DNA of 64,000 nt from Lepraria neglecta (taxonomy: Eukaryota > Ascomycota > Lecanoromycetes > Lecanorales > Stereocaulaceae), in NCBI GenBank assembly GCA_033220425.1, contig CM065652.1, forward strand, positions 930,001 through 994,000. The letters run 5' to 3'. The notes beneath the pieces are model-generated. The model made no database searches and had not been told where the DNA came from. It saw only the letters and a program-made list of their open reading frames with translations. The position numbers were made by a program, and so were the translations under genes. Positions 1 to 10,741 of this stretch are shown in pieces. Within the stretch, counting starts at the first letter, position 1. Each line of letters begins with the position of its first letter.

Positions 1-540
1 AAATGCCGTGGAATGAGGAGAGGGAGGTGAGGAGTTGCCTAACGGCCTCGCCTGGGGAAGAGGCGATGAGACGTTCCGTAGCTGGCTATAGGATTGGGCT
101 TTCGTTGGTGTCGCTGTAGCTTTCCTGACAGATCTAAGCCCCTCAGTACTTGTATCTCCATTCGTAGAGGCAGTTCCTGAAGCCTGACGCTCATCCGGAC
201 GCTCCCGGGCTGACCTTGGCTGATCGAAATTCATAGATTGATTGTGGCGAGGCGACAGAGGGGAGTACTGAGAGTCACTCCCAGTCCTCCTCGCAGTCGG
301 AGACTTCGGACTCCTCGAATCATTGTATGTGGCATTCCCCACTGCCATAGAAGAGGTCTCGCTGACCTGCAACGGCGACGGTGTAGGCTTGCGAGCTGTG
401 TTGCGGGCTTCGGCGGAGCTTGGGCTATGGTTATTCCGCCGTTGTAGAAGCAAGTCGTGCGCAGTACTGGTCCCGTATCTTTGAGGCTCTGGAATGACCT
501 GTCCTGCAGTCTCCGCTCCCGAGTCCATACCGAACGACAT
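1..540 (-). CDS. Ser/Pro-rich disordered protein, N-terminal 180 codons (runs off left edge)
   Basis: The reverse strand is open for exactly 180 codons from an ATG at 540 to base 1, with no stop, so the gene continues beyond the window. An in-frame TAG lies a short way upstream of the ATG, so MSFGMDSG is the first possible start. The visible part is rich in Ser, Pro, Thr, Arg and Asn, with SP/TP dipeptides such as SPKSP and PLSPRHN, no hydrophobic segment and no recognised domain. It looks like the disordered N-terminus of a regulatory or scaffold protein phosphorylated by proline-directed kinases; that role is inference. The family is not recognised. An uninterrupted 540-base frame ending at a sensible start makes a chance frame unlikely. 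Confidence 0.7.
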   Translation of the reverse strand, partial: MSFGMDSGAETAGQVIPEPQRYGTSTAHDLLLQRRNNHSPSSAEARNTARKPTPSPLQVSETSSMAVGNATYNDSRSPKSPTARRTGSDSQYSPLSPRHNQSMNFDQPRSARERPDERQASGTASTNGDTSTEGLRSVRKATATPTKAQSYSQLRNVSSPLPQARPLGNSSPPSPHSTAF

Positions 541-2821
541 CACCAAGGGGGAGGTGGTGCTTGGGCTTGAATACTAGCTCAAGCATCTACCCGAGATGTA
601 CTCGAGAAGTCTCACCGGGTCGGTTGGGCACATGGAAGCAAAAATTGCGCAAGAGCTGGTCTTGAAGCAGGTCGGCGCCAACACTGCGCTCCTGCCAATG
701 GAGAAGGCGTAAGATTAGATATTAAGATAGATGCTGCACGACATGGCTGCCCAACAGCTGACACTGCTGTTGATCGCAGGCAATGGATGTATTCAAAAAC
801 GCGGATTGGGAGGAAGGAGAGTCTGGTGGGTTGTGGTGCGCAGTTCACGACTGGCAGACGAGCATACAATTGGGGGGCACTGTGATATTGCGCCACAACT
901 ACTAGTCAACAAGTAGTGTGGAGGAAAGGTACATTGTAGCAAGGGTTCGGTGTTTGTAATAAATGCCCCTGGCCCGGTCGAGCTCTCTTCACTCTTGAGT
1001 CTGTCCTGTCATCATCTACAATATTATCTACTCTCAGAATGGCATTGATCGCCTGTTTCAGAGCCTCACACAGACGTGGACGCCTGCCCTGCAGCTGCTA
1101 CAGATAATAATACAACCTTTGCAACGGTGAACTGATCTCAAACCCTGCCGGTGGGACCGAGGTCATCCTTGGTCATCCTTGGTCATCCTTATAGCTTATT
1201 CCTTGCCTATATCCCGTGTATGGAACGGACAGATTCCCGATACTTCCCACCAAGATTGGGTTCACCTTGGCTGCTCGACATGCTTTCTGACAATTCGTTG
1301 TCAAAGAAGCCGACAAGGAAGTAGATAGTAATGGCAAAGTCAGACGACATTCTTCAATAACTATACCGAGTAGAGAATAAATAACCAACACAAACAGAGC
1401 CAGTCGTTCCTACAAGCAATTCCGCAGAAGCTGTGAAATAAGGCGTTGTCAAAATCTCCCCACGTCAAGAAGCGGTGAGCAGACAAAGGCCTCATGACCT
1501 TGGAGCTTTGACACTCGAGGAGGGGCGAATGATAGGGGGTAAGATGGTTCTAGCTTTGATTGGAGGTGTGCTGTATTAATAAAGATGCACGTAATCATTC
1601 AGCGCTAAAGCATATCTAGTTATCTACCCCTGAATTTATTTTCACCCCACGTTTATGCACCCAACCCCGTTTTATGCACACTAAGGCATCAAAAAGCATC
1701 CGCACTCGTGGCAGGGAATACTGTCTCCGACGGATATCTGCATGAAGACAAAGGACACGAGTACAAAGAATCCATATTCATTGCACAATCGGATGTACAT
1801 CATGAAATACCATTCCGGCCATCGTACAAGATACAAGGTGCCTGAGCTGCATGCCATAGCCTACAAGATATAGCGTAATGGGCGCCCAATGTGCTGTACT
1901 TCTTACGTGCGTACACCCTCGGTGTATGGTATGGGCCTGAGATGTTTAGGCACGGGCATGATTGCAGTGTCATTGCCTTGTCAAACCGCTTTGAGTGAAA
2001 CTTCCAAGTCCCACTCAAATACTACTTTATCCTTGGCCGGTAAATTTAGCATTGCGTCCTCAAACGTTGCCCTTGGTCTCTGTCGAATGACCGTCTTGCA
2101 CCTCTTGACTTTGGCGCCTGATGAGGTAAACATCCATTCTCGAGGCTCTCATCGACCAGCTTGAATTTTCCAGATTCGTTAATTTCGTCATCAGTTACGA
2201 CACGTTGATTGATAATCTCGTCGCTTGTTCTCTTGTGAGGTCTACTACTACAGCCTGTGGAGAAGGCGCCACAGTGATCATAATGTGGTGTACTCGGATT
2301 CTAGCGCTTCCTTAAATATGTGTTCCACCGCTTTATTGTTGAAGGTGTAGTCGTGTGGAAATTGTTGTATCCAACTTACATGCAATGTATCTACAGATCT
2401 TAAGCATACAAGCACCGAGCAAGAATACCAGGAGCCGAGCAGGTCTCATGGATCTCTATCCAGGACGGTGCTCCTTCTGCGGGGTCGCATCAGCACATGG
2501 CCTCGGAGGCTCTCCAAGATCTAAGCTAAACTTGCAGAAAGGGGAAACCCCCAGAGTTCTATTCATATTTAGGAGAACGTGAAACAGTGCACATTCCAGT
2601 TCTTGCCTATGTCTATTATTAGCTCGTGATCTATACTAAACACCTTCAGCATCCGTTCTCAGCGTCTGGTCCAAGACAAATGGTCGCCAATCGCTATTGC
2701 GGGTGTGGTGTAGCCGACAAGGGGTACATGACCTGATCTTTAGGACAAGGATTCTTTGGTCAATCTCCAATCACCCTGCCTAAAGATCCACAAATTACCG
2801 CACTCCGGATAATTATTTGAC
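541..2821. other. Intergenic region, no gene supported
   Basis: Only short, compositionally unremarkable reading frames under 100 codons were found on either strand. The one small structure is a 10-base unit, GGTCATCCTT, present three times in tandem at 1161-1190. The left part presumably carries the promoter of the edge gene. Confidence 0.5.
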
Positions 2822-3461
2822 ATGAAGATTTTTGAGGTATCTTCTCTGGCAGTCCTGTTCCAGCTATTTACATTGGGCCTCAATGCTGCACCTCCCAAAC
2901 CCAACAGCCTTCCCACAATACCGCCGCACAACAGCACAGCTTATGATCTTTCTCTTCCGGTCAACACAACGTCCTCAAACGCTACAAAGTAAGTCAAAAT
3001 TACCTAACTTCCCCAAACACGATTATACCAACATCGAATAGTGATCTCCCTCCTACAAACCCATGGACTTACCGTGTACCGCACACGTCTCTAGACGTAA
3101 CCTTCTATCACCTTGGCGTCGAAATCGAAGAAAATGATGTACTCGCATCCCTACTGGAAGCTGCCAATGACCTGATCACTCAGCTTAGTACTAGTGGCGA
3201 CGGAATTATAGGAATGGAAGAGATTGCTTGGAATACGCCTACAGTTCGCCTAATCCTGGATCCTGAGTCTACGATGACCTTGGTCATGTGGGGCGCAAGT
3301 TTGAAGACCCTCACTCATTTTGCCAACTCCTTTGACTCTGTGAGCTTTTTATTAGGAGGAGGCTAAATAGTCCTACCAAAACCGAAAGATTCTAAGCAAA
3401 ACGCACATGCAACTAGCTAATTCAGCCTGCCTACAACACGCCTGTTCCGAGAACGAAATGA
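2822..3461 (+). CDS. Small secreted protein, unknown function (3 exons)
   Basis: Proposed exons are 2822-2988, 3042-3339 and 3426-3461, giving about 166 residues. Intron 1 (GTAAGT...ATAG, 53 nt) restores the frame exactly. Intron 2 has a good GTGAGC donor and a TTCAG acceptor and adds a short tail ending at TGA 3461; without it the frame would stop at 3366. The N-terminus (MKIFEVSSLAVLFQLFTL) is a clear signal peptide followed by a Pro/Asn/Ser/Thr-rich stretch with several N-glycosylation sequons. The mature part has no cysteine array and no recognised domain. It converges with another secreted-protein gene about 370 bp away. I do not recognise the family; an extracellular role is the only supported statement. 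Confidence 0.6.
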
Positions 3462-3829
3462 AAAAGTATGCGATTTGTAGCCAAGAAGTCACCTGGAGCA
3501 CAAATTTGGCCTCATTTTACAGTTTGTACATCGAAGGGAACGTTGAGTTGGTCGCGTCGTTCCAATGACTACCCACACGACACGCATTAAAGCCAATACC
3601 TTTTTCCAGCTATGCTCTATGCCCTGAAATGCTGATACTCTGCAAGTACATCCGTGTCCATGTCCGTCTCCGTGTCCGTGTCCGTCTCCATCTTCGTCAT
3701 TCTACCTTACAGCATATCCTTAGGGCGATTGGAGAAAAACTTTCTGATGCGTATCATCGATCAACAACCCTGACGGCCTTCGTTCCGACTACCATTAGGT
3801 ACGATGTAATCAACCAAACCACCCTACTC
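3462..3829. other. Intergenic region between convergent secreted-protein genes
   Basis: This is the shared 3' region of two convergent genes. It includes an imperfect hexanucleotide run of GTCCGT/GTCCAT type at about 3655-3695. No gene was seen. Confidence 0.5.
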
Positions 3830-4318
3830 TCACATCCAGCGCAGCAGCTTAAGTTTCACAGCTCCATGGTCAGCCAGAGGCTTCACCTTCCCTCCAGTCC
3901 CCATGTTATGTTTGACGCATTGTCTCAAAAGCCTATTGCCCCACTGGTCCACAAACGCAATATCAATGAATGGATAATCATCTCCACTGAAGTCGAGCCA
4001 GAGCATACAATTTCCCCACACGAGGAAATATGGACAATTGATATCGACCACTTGGACTGAATGGCGGTGTGTGAGGGCATACGCTTCTGCGGGATGATTA
4101 TTTTTGAAGAGGTTCAAGACTTGACGGCAGTCGCTGTACTCGATGTGTTCGCGTGGTATCACGTCGTAGCATGAGATTGTGGGTGTTGGTACGCCCAAGG
4201 GAGATGTCGAATTCGGTAGGACCAATGGCAGTGTCGAGTTCGGTATCAATGACGCCGATGACATGGGAATGATGAGTGGGGGGAGAAGAACTAGGAGGAC
4301 TCGTGCCAGTCTCGCCAT
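3830..4318 (-). CDS. Cysteine-containing small secreted protein (162 aa)
   Basis: This is a single exon. The frame also contains an ATG at 4348, but the ATG at 4318 gives a standard signal peptide (MARLARVLLVLLPPLIIP), so 4318 is preferred. After a Ser/Pro/Asn-rich linker comes a domain with cysteines spaced as SCYDV...SDC...NCPYFLVWGNC...RQC and a late Gly-Gly. That layout (C, DC, C-x-W-x-NC, late C and GG) recurs in small secreted proteins of many filamentous ascomycetes, some studied as candidate effectors. The match is from memory and no database name is assigned. The 143-codon plus-strand frame over this locus is its shadow. Confidence 0.7.
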   Translation of the reverse strand: MARLARVLLVLLPPLIIPMSSASLIPNSTLPLVLPNSTSPLGVPTPTISCYDVIPREHIEYSDCRQVLNLFKNNHPAEAYALTHRHSVQVVDINCPYFLVWGNCMLWLDFSGDDYPFIDIAFVDQWGNRLLRQCVKHNMGTGGKVKPLADHGAVKLKLLRWM

Positions 4319-5053
4319 GGAATCAAAATGTTCATTGCTCGGCCGCAATCATTTCGGTCTATTCGGCACAGCTGGCACCTATGGAAGAAGAAGAATAAAA
4401 CTCAACGGCTGTTATTGTTGACTGACGACGCTTGGTAGCTTTTGGCTTTCCATCTGGATGTACAAACGACTGCCCCACGCTCGTTTTTCCAGCGCGCATA
4501 AGGAGTCGCTTATGCAAATCAACAACATGAAACAACCTCCGGACCCCCATGCACATGGTTTGTCAACATCCGAAAAATCTCCATGACCATATCCTCGCTT
4601 TTCAGCCGATGAAGCCGCGATAATCTCCGAATGACTCCGTCGGCATTAGCTGAAATTTACAGTATGATCGTCTCCCAGTCTCCACTCCACTTAGACGAAA
4701 ATAGAGTGTGGCGAGGTCCTATCCCCAAAGCACCCGCCCCCGGCCAACAGCACCATCCTTTTCAAGATAGCTTTCGTGATACCTACCACCACCGAGAGGC
4801 CCACAATGACCGGGTCCAATCATCATACTATTCACTGAAAATGTGCCATGGGATGAATGCTACACAACTATATATCATATGGAAGTCACTTGCAAAATAA
4901 ACTCTACGATTTCACGTTTTTCACACCGAAAATGTCATTGATTTGATTGATTAATTGTTTCATTTCATTATCCACGATACCTAAACTCCAATACTATATA
5001 GCTATGCTTTAAGCCTTCAAACACCGATGCTATGCATATGCTTCCATCTCTCT
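4319..5053. other. Intergenic region, no gene supported
   Basis: It holds the promoter side of the secreted-protein gene and the 3' flank of the Hsp30 gene. An 89-codon plus-strand frame at 4631-4900 has no recognisable feature. Confidence 0.5.
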
Positions 5054-5806
5054 TTACTGAATCTCAATTCTCCTCGCCTCCTTAGCAACAACTTTCGGAA
5101 CGACAACGGATAGGATGCCATTCCTCAAGCTTGCCTTAACAGCGTCCTGATCAACTCTCCCCGGGAAGCTGAACCGTCTCTCAAACTCCCCAACAGAGCG
5201 CTCGCTAAGCCAGTACTTGAATCTCAGCTCAGCAGGCTTCTTTGGCTCGGCAACCGCAGCGGCAGGCGCAGCGTCCTCGGTGATGGTGTTCGGAGTCTTT
5301 GTGCCCTCAGTGGCGCTCTCGGCGCCAGCATCGACGTACTCGTCTTCAACAGAAGCTTTCTGAAATTTGGCGGACTTCTCTGAAGCAGTGTGGGCGGTGG
5401 CTGCCTCGCCGGCTTCTAGAGCCTGTGTTGGTTCAACGGCTGCATCTTCGTTCGTCTTGGTGGATTCAGAGGCTGTCTTCCCTCGGATGACCAGCGTGCG
5501 CTCATCGACGAAATCGATCTCAAGATCCTCCTGCTCGATACCCGGAAGCTCCCCTTGCAATTCGTAAGCGGTGCCGATTTCGCGGACATCAAAGCGCGGT
5601 GTGAATGTTCTCCGTGCTGCCTGACCTCTTGGTGAAGAGGGTACTAGATCAGCGGCTGCGCTGTCGAGGAGGCGGAAGAGAGGAGCGAAGTCTGCGCTGG
5701 CTGGGCCGAAATGGGGGAAGAATGGTGTAGTAAACATATTGCGTGCTGGTCGAGCTGCTTTGCAGACGTGGGGGATGGTGCGGGTGGTGATGCGGTAGGG
5801 TTGCAT
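5054..5806 (-). CDS. hsp30: Hsp20/alpha-crystallin small heat-shock protein (Hsp30 type)
   Basis: The single-exon gene encodes 250 residues. The alpha-crystallin domain is split, as is usual for filamentous-fungal Hsp30. The first half, about residues 70-118, contains FTPRFDVREIGTAYELQGEL and LPGIEQEDLEIDF. A charged, Ala/Glu-rich insert of roughly 80 residues follows. The second half, about 195-250, contains FERRFSFPGRVDQDAVKASL and the LRNGILSVVVPK segment. The protein should act as an ATP-independent holdase that oligomerises and binds unfolding clients during heat or solvent stress. The start is uncertain: residue 24 (MFTTPFFPHFG, ATG at 5737) is a more usual Hsp30 beginning, and the first 23 residues are basic. 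Heat-shock-element-like sites lie upstream. Confidence 0.9.
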   Translation of the reverse strand: MQPYRITTRTIPHVCKAARPARNMFTTPFFPHFGPASADFAPLFRLLDSAAADLVPSSPRGQAARRTFTPRFDVREIGTAYELQGELPGIEQEDLEIDFVDERTLVIRGKTASESTKTNEDAAVEPTQALEAGEAATAHTASEKSAKFQKASVEDEYVDAGAESATEGTKTPNTITEDAAPAAAVAEPKKPAELRFKYWLSERSVGEFERRFSFPGRVDQDAVKASLRNGILSVVVPKVVAKEARRIEIQ

Positions 5807-5962
5807 TGATGTTGGGTAGATTGGTTGATGTGGTATTAAGAGAATTGTTGTTAATGCTTGGAGTTTCTTTGATGTTGAGAACGTGGATGTGGATTGTAGG
5901 CTTGCGATAATGATTGTCTTTTGAGAAATGATGGGGATCTAGGACAGTGCTGGGCGAGATAC

Positions 5963-6089
5963 TTATACCTACCCAGACCCTTTCCAGAAACCTCTTGATG
6001 GTGCCATCTGATTACCAGCATCTTTCCAGCAGGCTCTCGGTCTTTCCACTGATTATGGAGCGAAGGTGGTGGCAACATCTTGAATCTTC
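5963..6089 (-). promoter_or_regulatory. Putative heat-shock promoter of Hsp30 gene
   Basis: Reading towards the gene, a TATAAGTA box lies at about 5968-5961. Just upstream is TTCCAGAA at 5982-5989, two inverted nGAAn half-sites. About 100 bp further up is GAATCTTC at 6082-6089, again two half-sites. These match the core of the heat-shock element bound by Hsf1. Each site has only two clear half-sites rather than three, so assignment rests on position upstream of an Hsp20 gene. Confidence 0.4.
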
Positions 6090-6521
6090 TAGGGCTTTCT
6101 GGACCATTTTAGGGAAAGCGTAAAAATAAGCGAGAAAACTATACCCAATCGAGAGCCGATCAGGAAGACGAAGTATTATTCGCTAGCATAGAGAACATGA
6201 AGACGAATGATGGGACGCTAACTTGAACCGCTTGTCGAAATGCTTCAACACTAGCTTTTCGGCGTGCAGCTTCTCCAACAGCGCACTCTTCTATATAACT
6301 ATTACCACGGGGGATCTTAAGAGATACAAAGAAATGTATATAAAATAACAGGAGAATGCAACGAAAGCAAGACTCCAAACCCACTGCCAGTCACTATGCA
6401 CATGCCCTTTTCCTTCGCTAATTATGCTGAAATACCCAGTACCCCAATCGCTGGACTCTTTTGGTTCATCAATTACCTCCTATGCTTTTCTAGCGATATT
6501 ACCCCAAACCCCAGAATTTGA
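6090..6521. other. Intergenic region
   Basis: This lies between the Hsp30 promoter and the 3' end of the next minus-strand gene. A 74-codon frame at 6160-6384 is not supported by any feature. Nothing else was seen. Confidence 0.4.
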
Positions 6522-9500
6522 TCAGGCATCAGGGTAATCGTAAGTCTCCAAACCGCCATGATCATCCCTCTTTTTCTTCAATCGCCATGTGCTTTTCTTT
6601 TTTTCTCGTTTCTTCTTCATCTCCTCCCACCCCTCTTCGTCATCATCATCGCTTGCCGCTGACTTCTTCGGAGCCGTTTGAGTCACCGGCCTTACAGAAA
6701 GCTTACTCTGCCTATCACCAGAGGTCGACAGCCTGCAATCTCTTCCAGGTCCTCCTGGTAGGAGCATCCCACTAGTGAGAGTAGATGATCGAGAAGCTGC
6801 CCTGGGCACATGCTCGTCGGATGGTGCGATGGACACAGCACGATAGCGAGATGGCATGCCGACATTGCTGCGCTCAGACGGCGCGATCGAGGGCGCATAG
6901 CCAGGACCAGAGCCTCCTAGCGCACCACTCATCATACTTGGCGCTTTTGACATCCTGTTGTTACCCTGTGCTTGCCATGGCGGAGCTGAATTAGGACCCA
7001 CCATGCTCATTGTTCGCTGCTGCGCTCGTTGTGGGCCTGGGGGAGTTGGCGCTGAAGGCGCGCCGGATGACAATGGTCTTTGCTGCTGTCCCGGTGGAGC
7101 CAACATTCCAGAATTCATCATCATCATCTGCTGCTGCTGTGGAGGCATCACGAAGGGTGGTTGCTGTCCAGGCGGCATGCCTTGCATACCCCCCGCCATC
7201 ATTTGCTGCATTTGTTGCATCCATTGCATCTGCATCTGCATCATTTGGTTCATCTGCTCCGACATTTGCACTGTGGCTTGCTCCCCTGGTGACATCATTG
7301 GTGGCATGCCTGGGGGCGTGCCCCACGGCATTTGGGCCATGTCAGGGGGTAGAGGAGAGCCATAATTGCCTTGAGCATTGGGACTACCTCTTCTTGCGGC
7401 TCTTGCGCGCTCCTCCCCAGCGATAACACCCACAAGACCGCCTGGTTGCAGATTTGGCTGCCTGCCACCATAGACGGACGCTGAACCACCGTGGGCAGAT
7501 GGTGGTCCACCGTTACCATACGCCAAGGATTCGCGATTCGAAGGGTTGACAAGGCCTGCCCCAAAGTATGGATCTGAAGGTAGGCGTTTTGCAAAAGGCG
7601 GGAGATTGCGGCCTGCTCCAGCCGCTGATCCAGCTACAGACTTGGGAGGCGGTGGATATGATTCGCTTTTATACTGGATGTTTGAACTTGTAGCTGTAGG
7701 CGGTCTGTTCTTCGATGGAAACCCATGTGCTGCAAGAACACCCAGTGGGACATCCTCGTCTTCGTCGTCACTGACTTTATTGGATTCTGGAGGTGTGTCA
7801 AAGCTGAATGTTGGCGTATCAGACCGATTGGCAATGGCTGGAGCGCTCGTGCTTGCTCTGTCCAGGCCTGGCCGTTGCGGCACACTTGGCAGGTCAGAAG
7901 GCTGCTCTCCCGTTACTTTCATCATCTGTTGGCGATAGACTGAAAGGTGGGCCTCTTGTTTTCGTCTTTCCCGAGCAAGCTGCTTGTTTCGCTCGATTTC
8001 GTCGTCATCTTCATAGTCATCACCTTCATCGTCCGAGTCGTCTTTATTGAAGTATTGCTCACGTCTCGCCTCTTGCTCCTTTCGATATTTCTCAAATTGT
8101 GCAGGTGTCATGACCTTTTTATTATTTTCTGGAGCTGAGGGAGGCTGGGCTCTTGGAGGAGGCAGAGCTGATCTACCGAGCGCTGGAGGAGATGCATCGA
8201 ACATCGAGCGCTCGTCTTGCTGTACTAGGCCACTCTTCTTTACTCGGGGAGTAGTCTCCGTTGATCCTTGCCGCCAGGGGGTAGCGGAGAAATCCTGATC
8301 GCTGCTGTCAAACAATGGCGCAGGCGAACGATGCTTGCTCTCAAAGTCCGGTGTCCTCTGAGGGCTGTTCGTCGCGTCTGATGACAGATAAGGCGAATGG
8401 GGTATGAGTGAAGCAGCAGGGTTGTATGCTTCATCATCGCTATTGCCCGAACGTCGATTGAGTCTCTGGCTCGCACTCAGGGAGTCCATGACCAACCTAG
8501 CATCCTCGTCCTGCAAAAAACCCGAGCTTCTGTCCGATTCTCTTTTGGACGCATAGACGCTGCTTCTTTGTAACCCTCCTCCAGCCATTGAAGGGACCCT
8601 TTGCTGCGTCTCCCTATGGGAAGGACTCGATGCGTCCGGGAAAGGCATAGTCCTCGACTTTGGTGGGGCTGGTCCAGGTCGAGGCCCTGGAAACTGATTG
8701 TTGTAATAGGAAAGGGTTTCCGCAGCTCTTTGAGTATTGGTCGCCATTAAACCCTCCTGCGAATCGCCACTAGCCCAAGAGTGTGGTGATGCTTGTATAT
8801 CTCCGAAGCGATCGCCTTGGGAGGGCGAAGGGGTATTTGGCAAGCGATCACCTATGTAAGCTTTTGGAGGAGCTCTAAACTCTGCTGGCGACATCTGTAC
8901 CTAGAGATTCTTAGCAAAAGAATTCATCAGCCAGAGTAGTTGAAGCTTACTGGGCTCTCGGATTTCGCGCCAGCTAGTGTAGAGGGCTCATCTACCAGCT
9001 TGCTCTGTCGCTTTCCGAAGCTTTCGAACATTGAACCAAATCCATCCAGGTCCGATTGCCCAAAATCCAGCCCCGTATCCAGGAGCTTCGGTGGAGTTGC
9101 AGTGCTTCCACTGGCATAACTGCTTTCTGTCATGGCTCTCGGCCGAATTAAACTTGGAAGTTCGTCCGACTCCTCATCCTCTACTGCTGGTCGAGAGCCT
9201 GACTGTGGCGCTGAAGGAGGCGAACCGAACTTTTTCCTGCCGAAAGAAAGAGCTCTTCCTGCTGCTCTAAGGGAAAGATGATTCGATTCGGGTATTGGGG
9301 GAGCCTTTGTTTTGTAAGAACCTTTTGCACTGGAGGAGAAGTTCTCGTCTAAAGGAACGTCGGTCGATGATGGTAACGTGGAAGTAGAGCTATAACGCGC
9401 TGAAGATGAGGAATTATCGTTGTGTCCTCCACTCGAAGCTGAATTATTGGTGCCTCCGCTACCACTGGACAATATCAGCATACTGCACTTGGCGAATCGC

Positions 9501-9753
9501 AATTTACAATATACCGGTTATTAGGATTAAGATCAGTTCTACCATCAGCAAGCCGGAGTTCGTCCCCAAATTGGCCAGCGCTCAACGGTCGTCCAAGACT
9601 CATACGCTTTAAATTGTTGCCGCCATCGAAGGATTTGGTCCCTTGAGGACGCTCGAAGACTCGAAATGAAGGCTCTGGGGGGTTGGGGAGCTCCTCGAGG
9701 GCATTTCCAGCAGACTTTCGTCGTTGGAAACCTTTCGGTAATTTGATCGGCAT
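6522..9753 (-). CDS. Large conserved disordered protein, function unknown (3 exons, 1043 aa)
   Basis: Exons are 9753-9515, 9464-8951 and 8900-6522. Both introns are 50 nt with correct GT-AG ends, and the joined frame is 1044 codons. The N-terminus MPIKLPKGFQRRKSAGNAL and the FRVFERP...KSFDGG block resemble a protein found across filamentous ascomycetes (from memory). The protein is almost wholly low-complexity: Ser/Gly-rich early, an acidic-to-basic stretch with KEQEARREQYFNKDDSDDEG and coiled-coil potential in the middle, then Met/Gln/Pro/Gly-rich sequence at 7080-7330. The C-terminus, from DDDDEEGWEEMKKKREKKK to YDYPDA, is strongly charged and distinctive. No catalytic domain or membrane segment is visible. 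A scaffold or cytoskeletal-regulator role is only a guess. Several long frames on the opposite strand here are shadows of its biased composition. Confidence 0.85.
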
Positions 9754-10741
9754 ATAGGAGGGTTGAAAGCGGTGTTCGACACTGTCTCAAGGTAGGAGAA
9801 CAGTAGTCATATGTCGTGTAGTGTTTGTTGGGATGCTCAGAAGCAAGTAGCAGATGATTGTAGAAAGCCAAAGCCCTTCACTCGTTCCTGTTTTCCTGCT
9901 CTTGATTTGATTCGGTGTTGGCGCTGAAGTGGTTCGCTGTGTACTGAGTGAACGTGTCAAAGGAGTCGAATATCTCATCACCAACACGAAAGAATTTTTA
10001 CGGCAATGCACACAGCCGATCAGGATCACCTACCGCTGCAAATAGCTCTAAAACTGTGCCTATTAATCCTCTAAAGGCTGTATATTGTGGAGCTTCGTTG
10101 TTGCTCTGGTTGTTGTGCTCTGCCGTTGAGGGTCAGGGAGGCGGTTGCAGTTCGGAGATGAGACAGTGACGTGTCAGAGATTACACTGCAATCCGAGTTG
10201 AGATGCTCGAAGTCACAGCATCTGTTTCCCTTGCTAGACCTGCTGTTAATTGTCGAGTATGAGCCTCGTAGTTAGTCGTTGGGTGTCTTGGGTGAAATGT
10301 TCGAATGGACTTTTATTCTTAGTAAAGTCAACAAATGCTCGTCAGGGCCGAACTCTACCTGTTTTAGAGTATGCAGGTGGAGGCAGCAAAACCCGGTAGT
10401 GGACCCGCTCAAACGAATGTAGAGGCAGAAGGGCACCTCAAGAATGGCAATATCAATGTGTTCTTGGCGAAAAGAAGGGAGGGAGACAGGACTTCTATGA
10501 GGGTCAGCCCAGGGAGCCGCGCTTTAAAGCACGCCACAACCCATTCTGGGCCGAACTCGTAAACACGGCTCGATTTGCAGGGATTACCTGCATCTGGTGC
10601 TTCATCACGGATTCCGCCCCTCCAACCTCCCACCCTTCCATCTCAGCCAGTATCTAATGAACGTGCCCTCGGCGTCTACCCCTCTCCTTGGTGGCTGGTG
10701 TTCTGCAGCAATTACTCGGCCTCGGATTTTGGCTTTACACA
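9754..10741. other. Divergent intergenic region
   Basis: This should contain the promoters of the minus-strand disordered protein and the plus-strand peptidase. Small frames here, up to 108 codons on the minus strand, lack any domain or codon bias. No RNA gene was seen. Confidence 0.5.

Noticed and set aside
6958-7938. Several plus-strand frames of 110-138 codons rich in Cys, Ile or His
   Set aside because: They are antisense or frame shadows of the Met/Gln/Gly/Pro-rich exon of the 1043-residue disordered protein.
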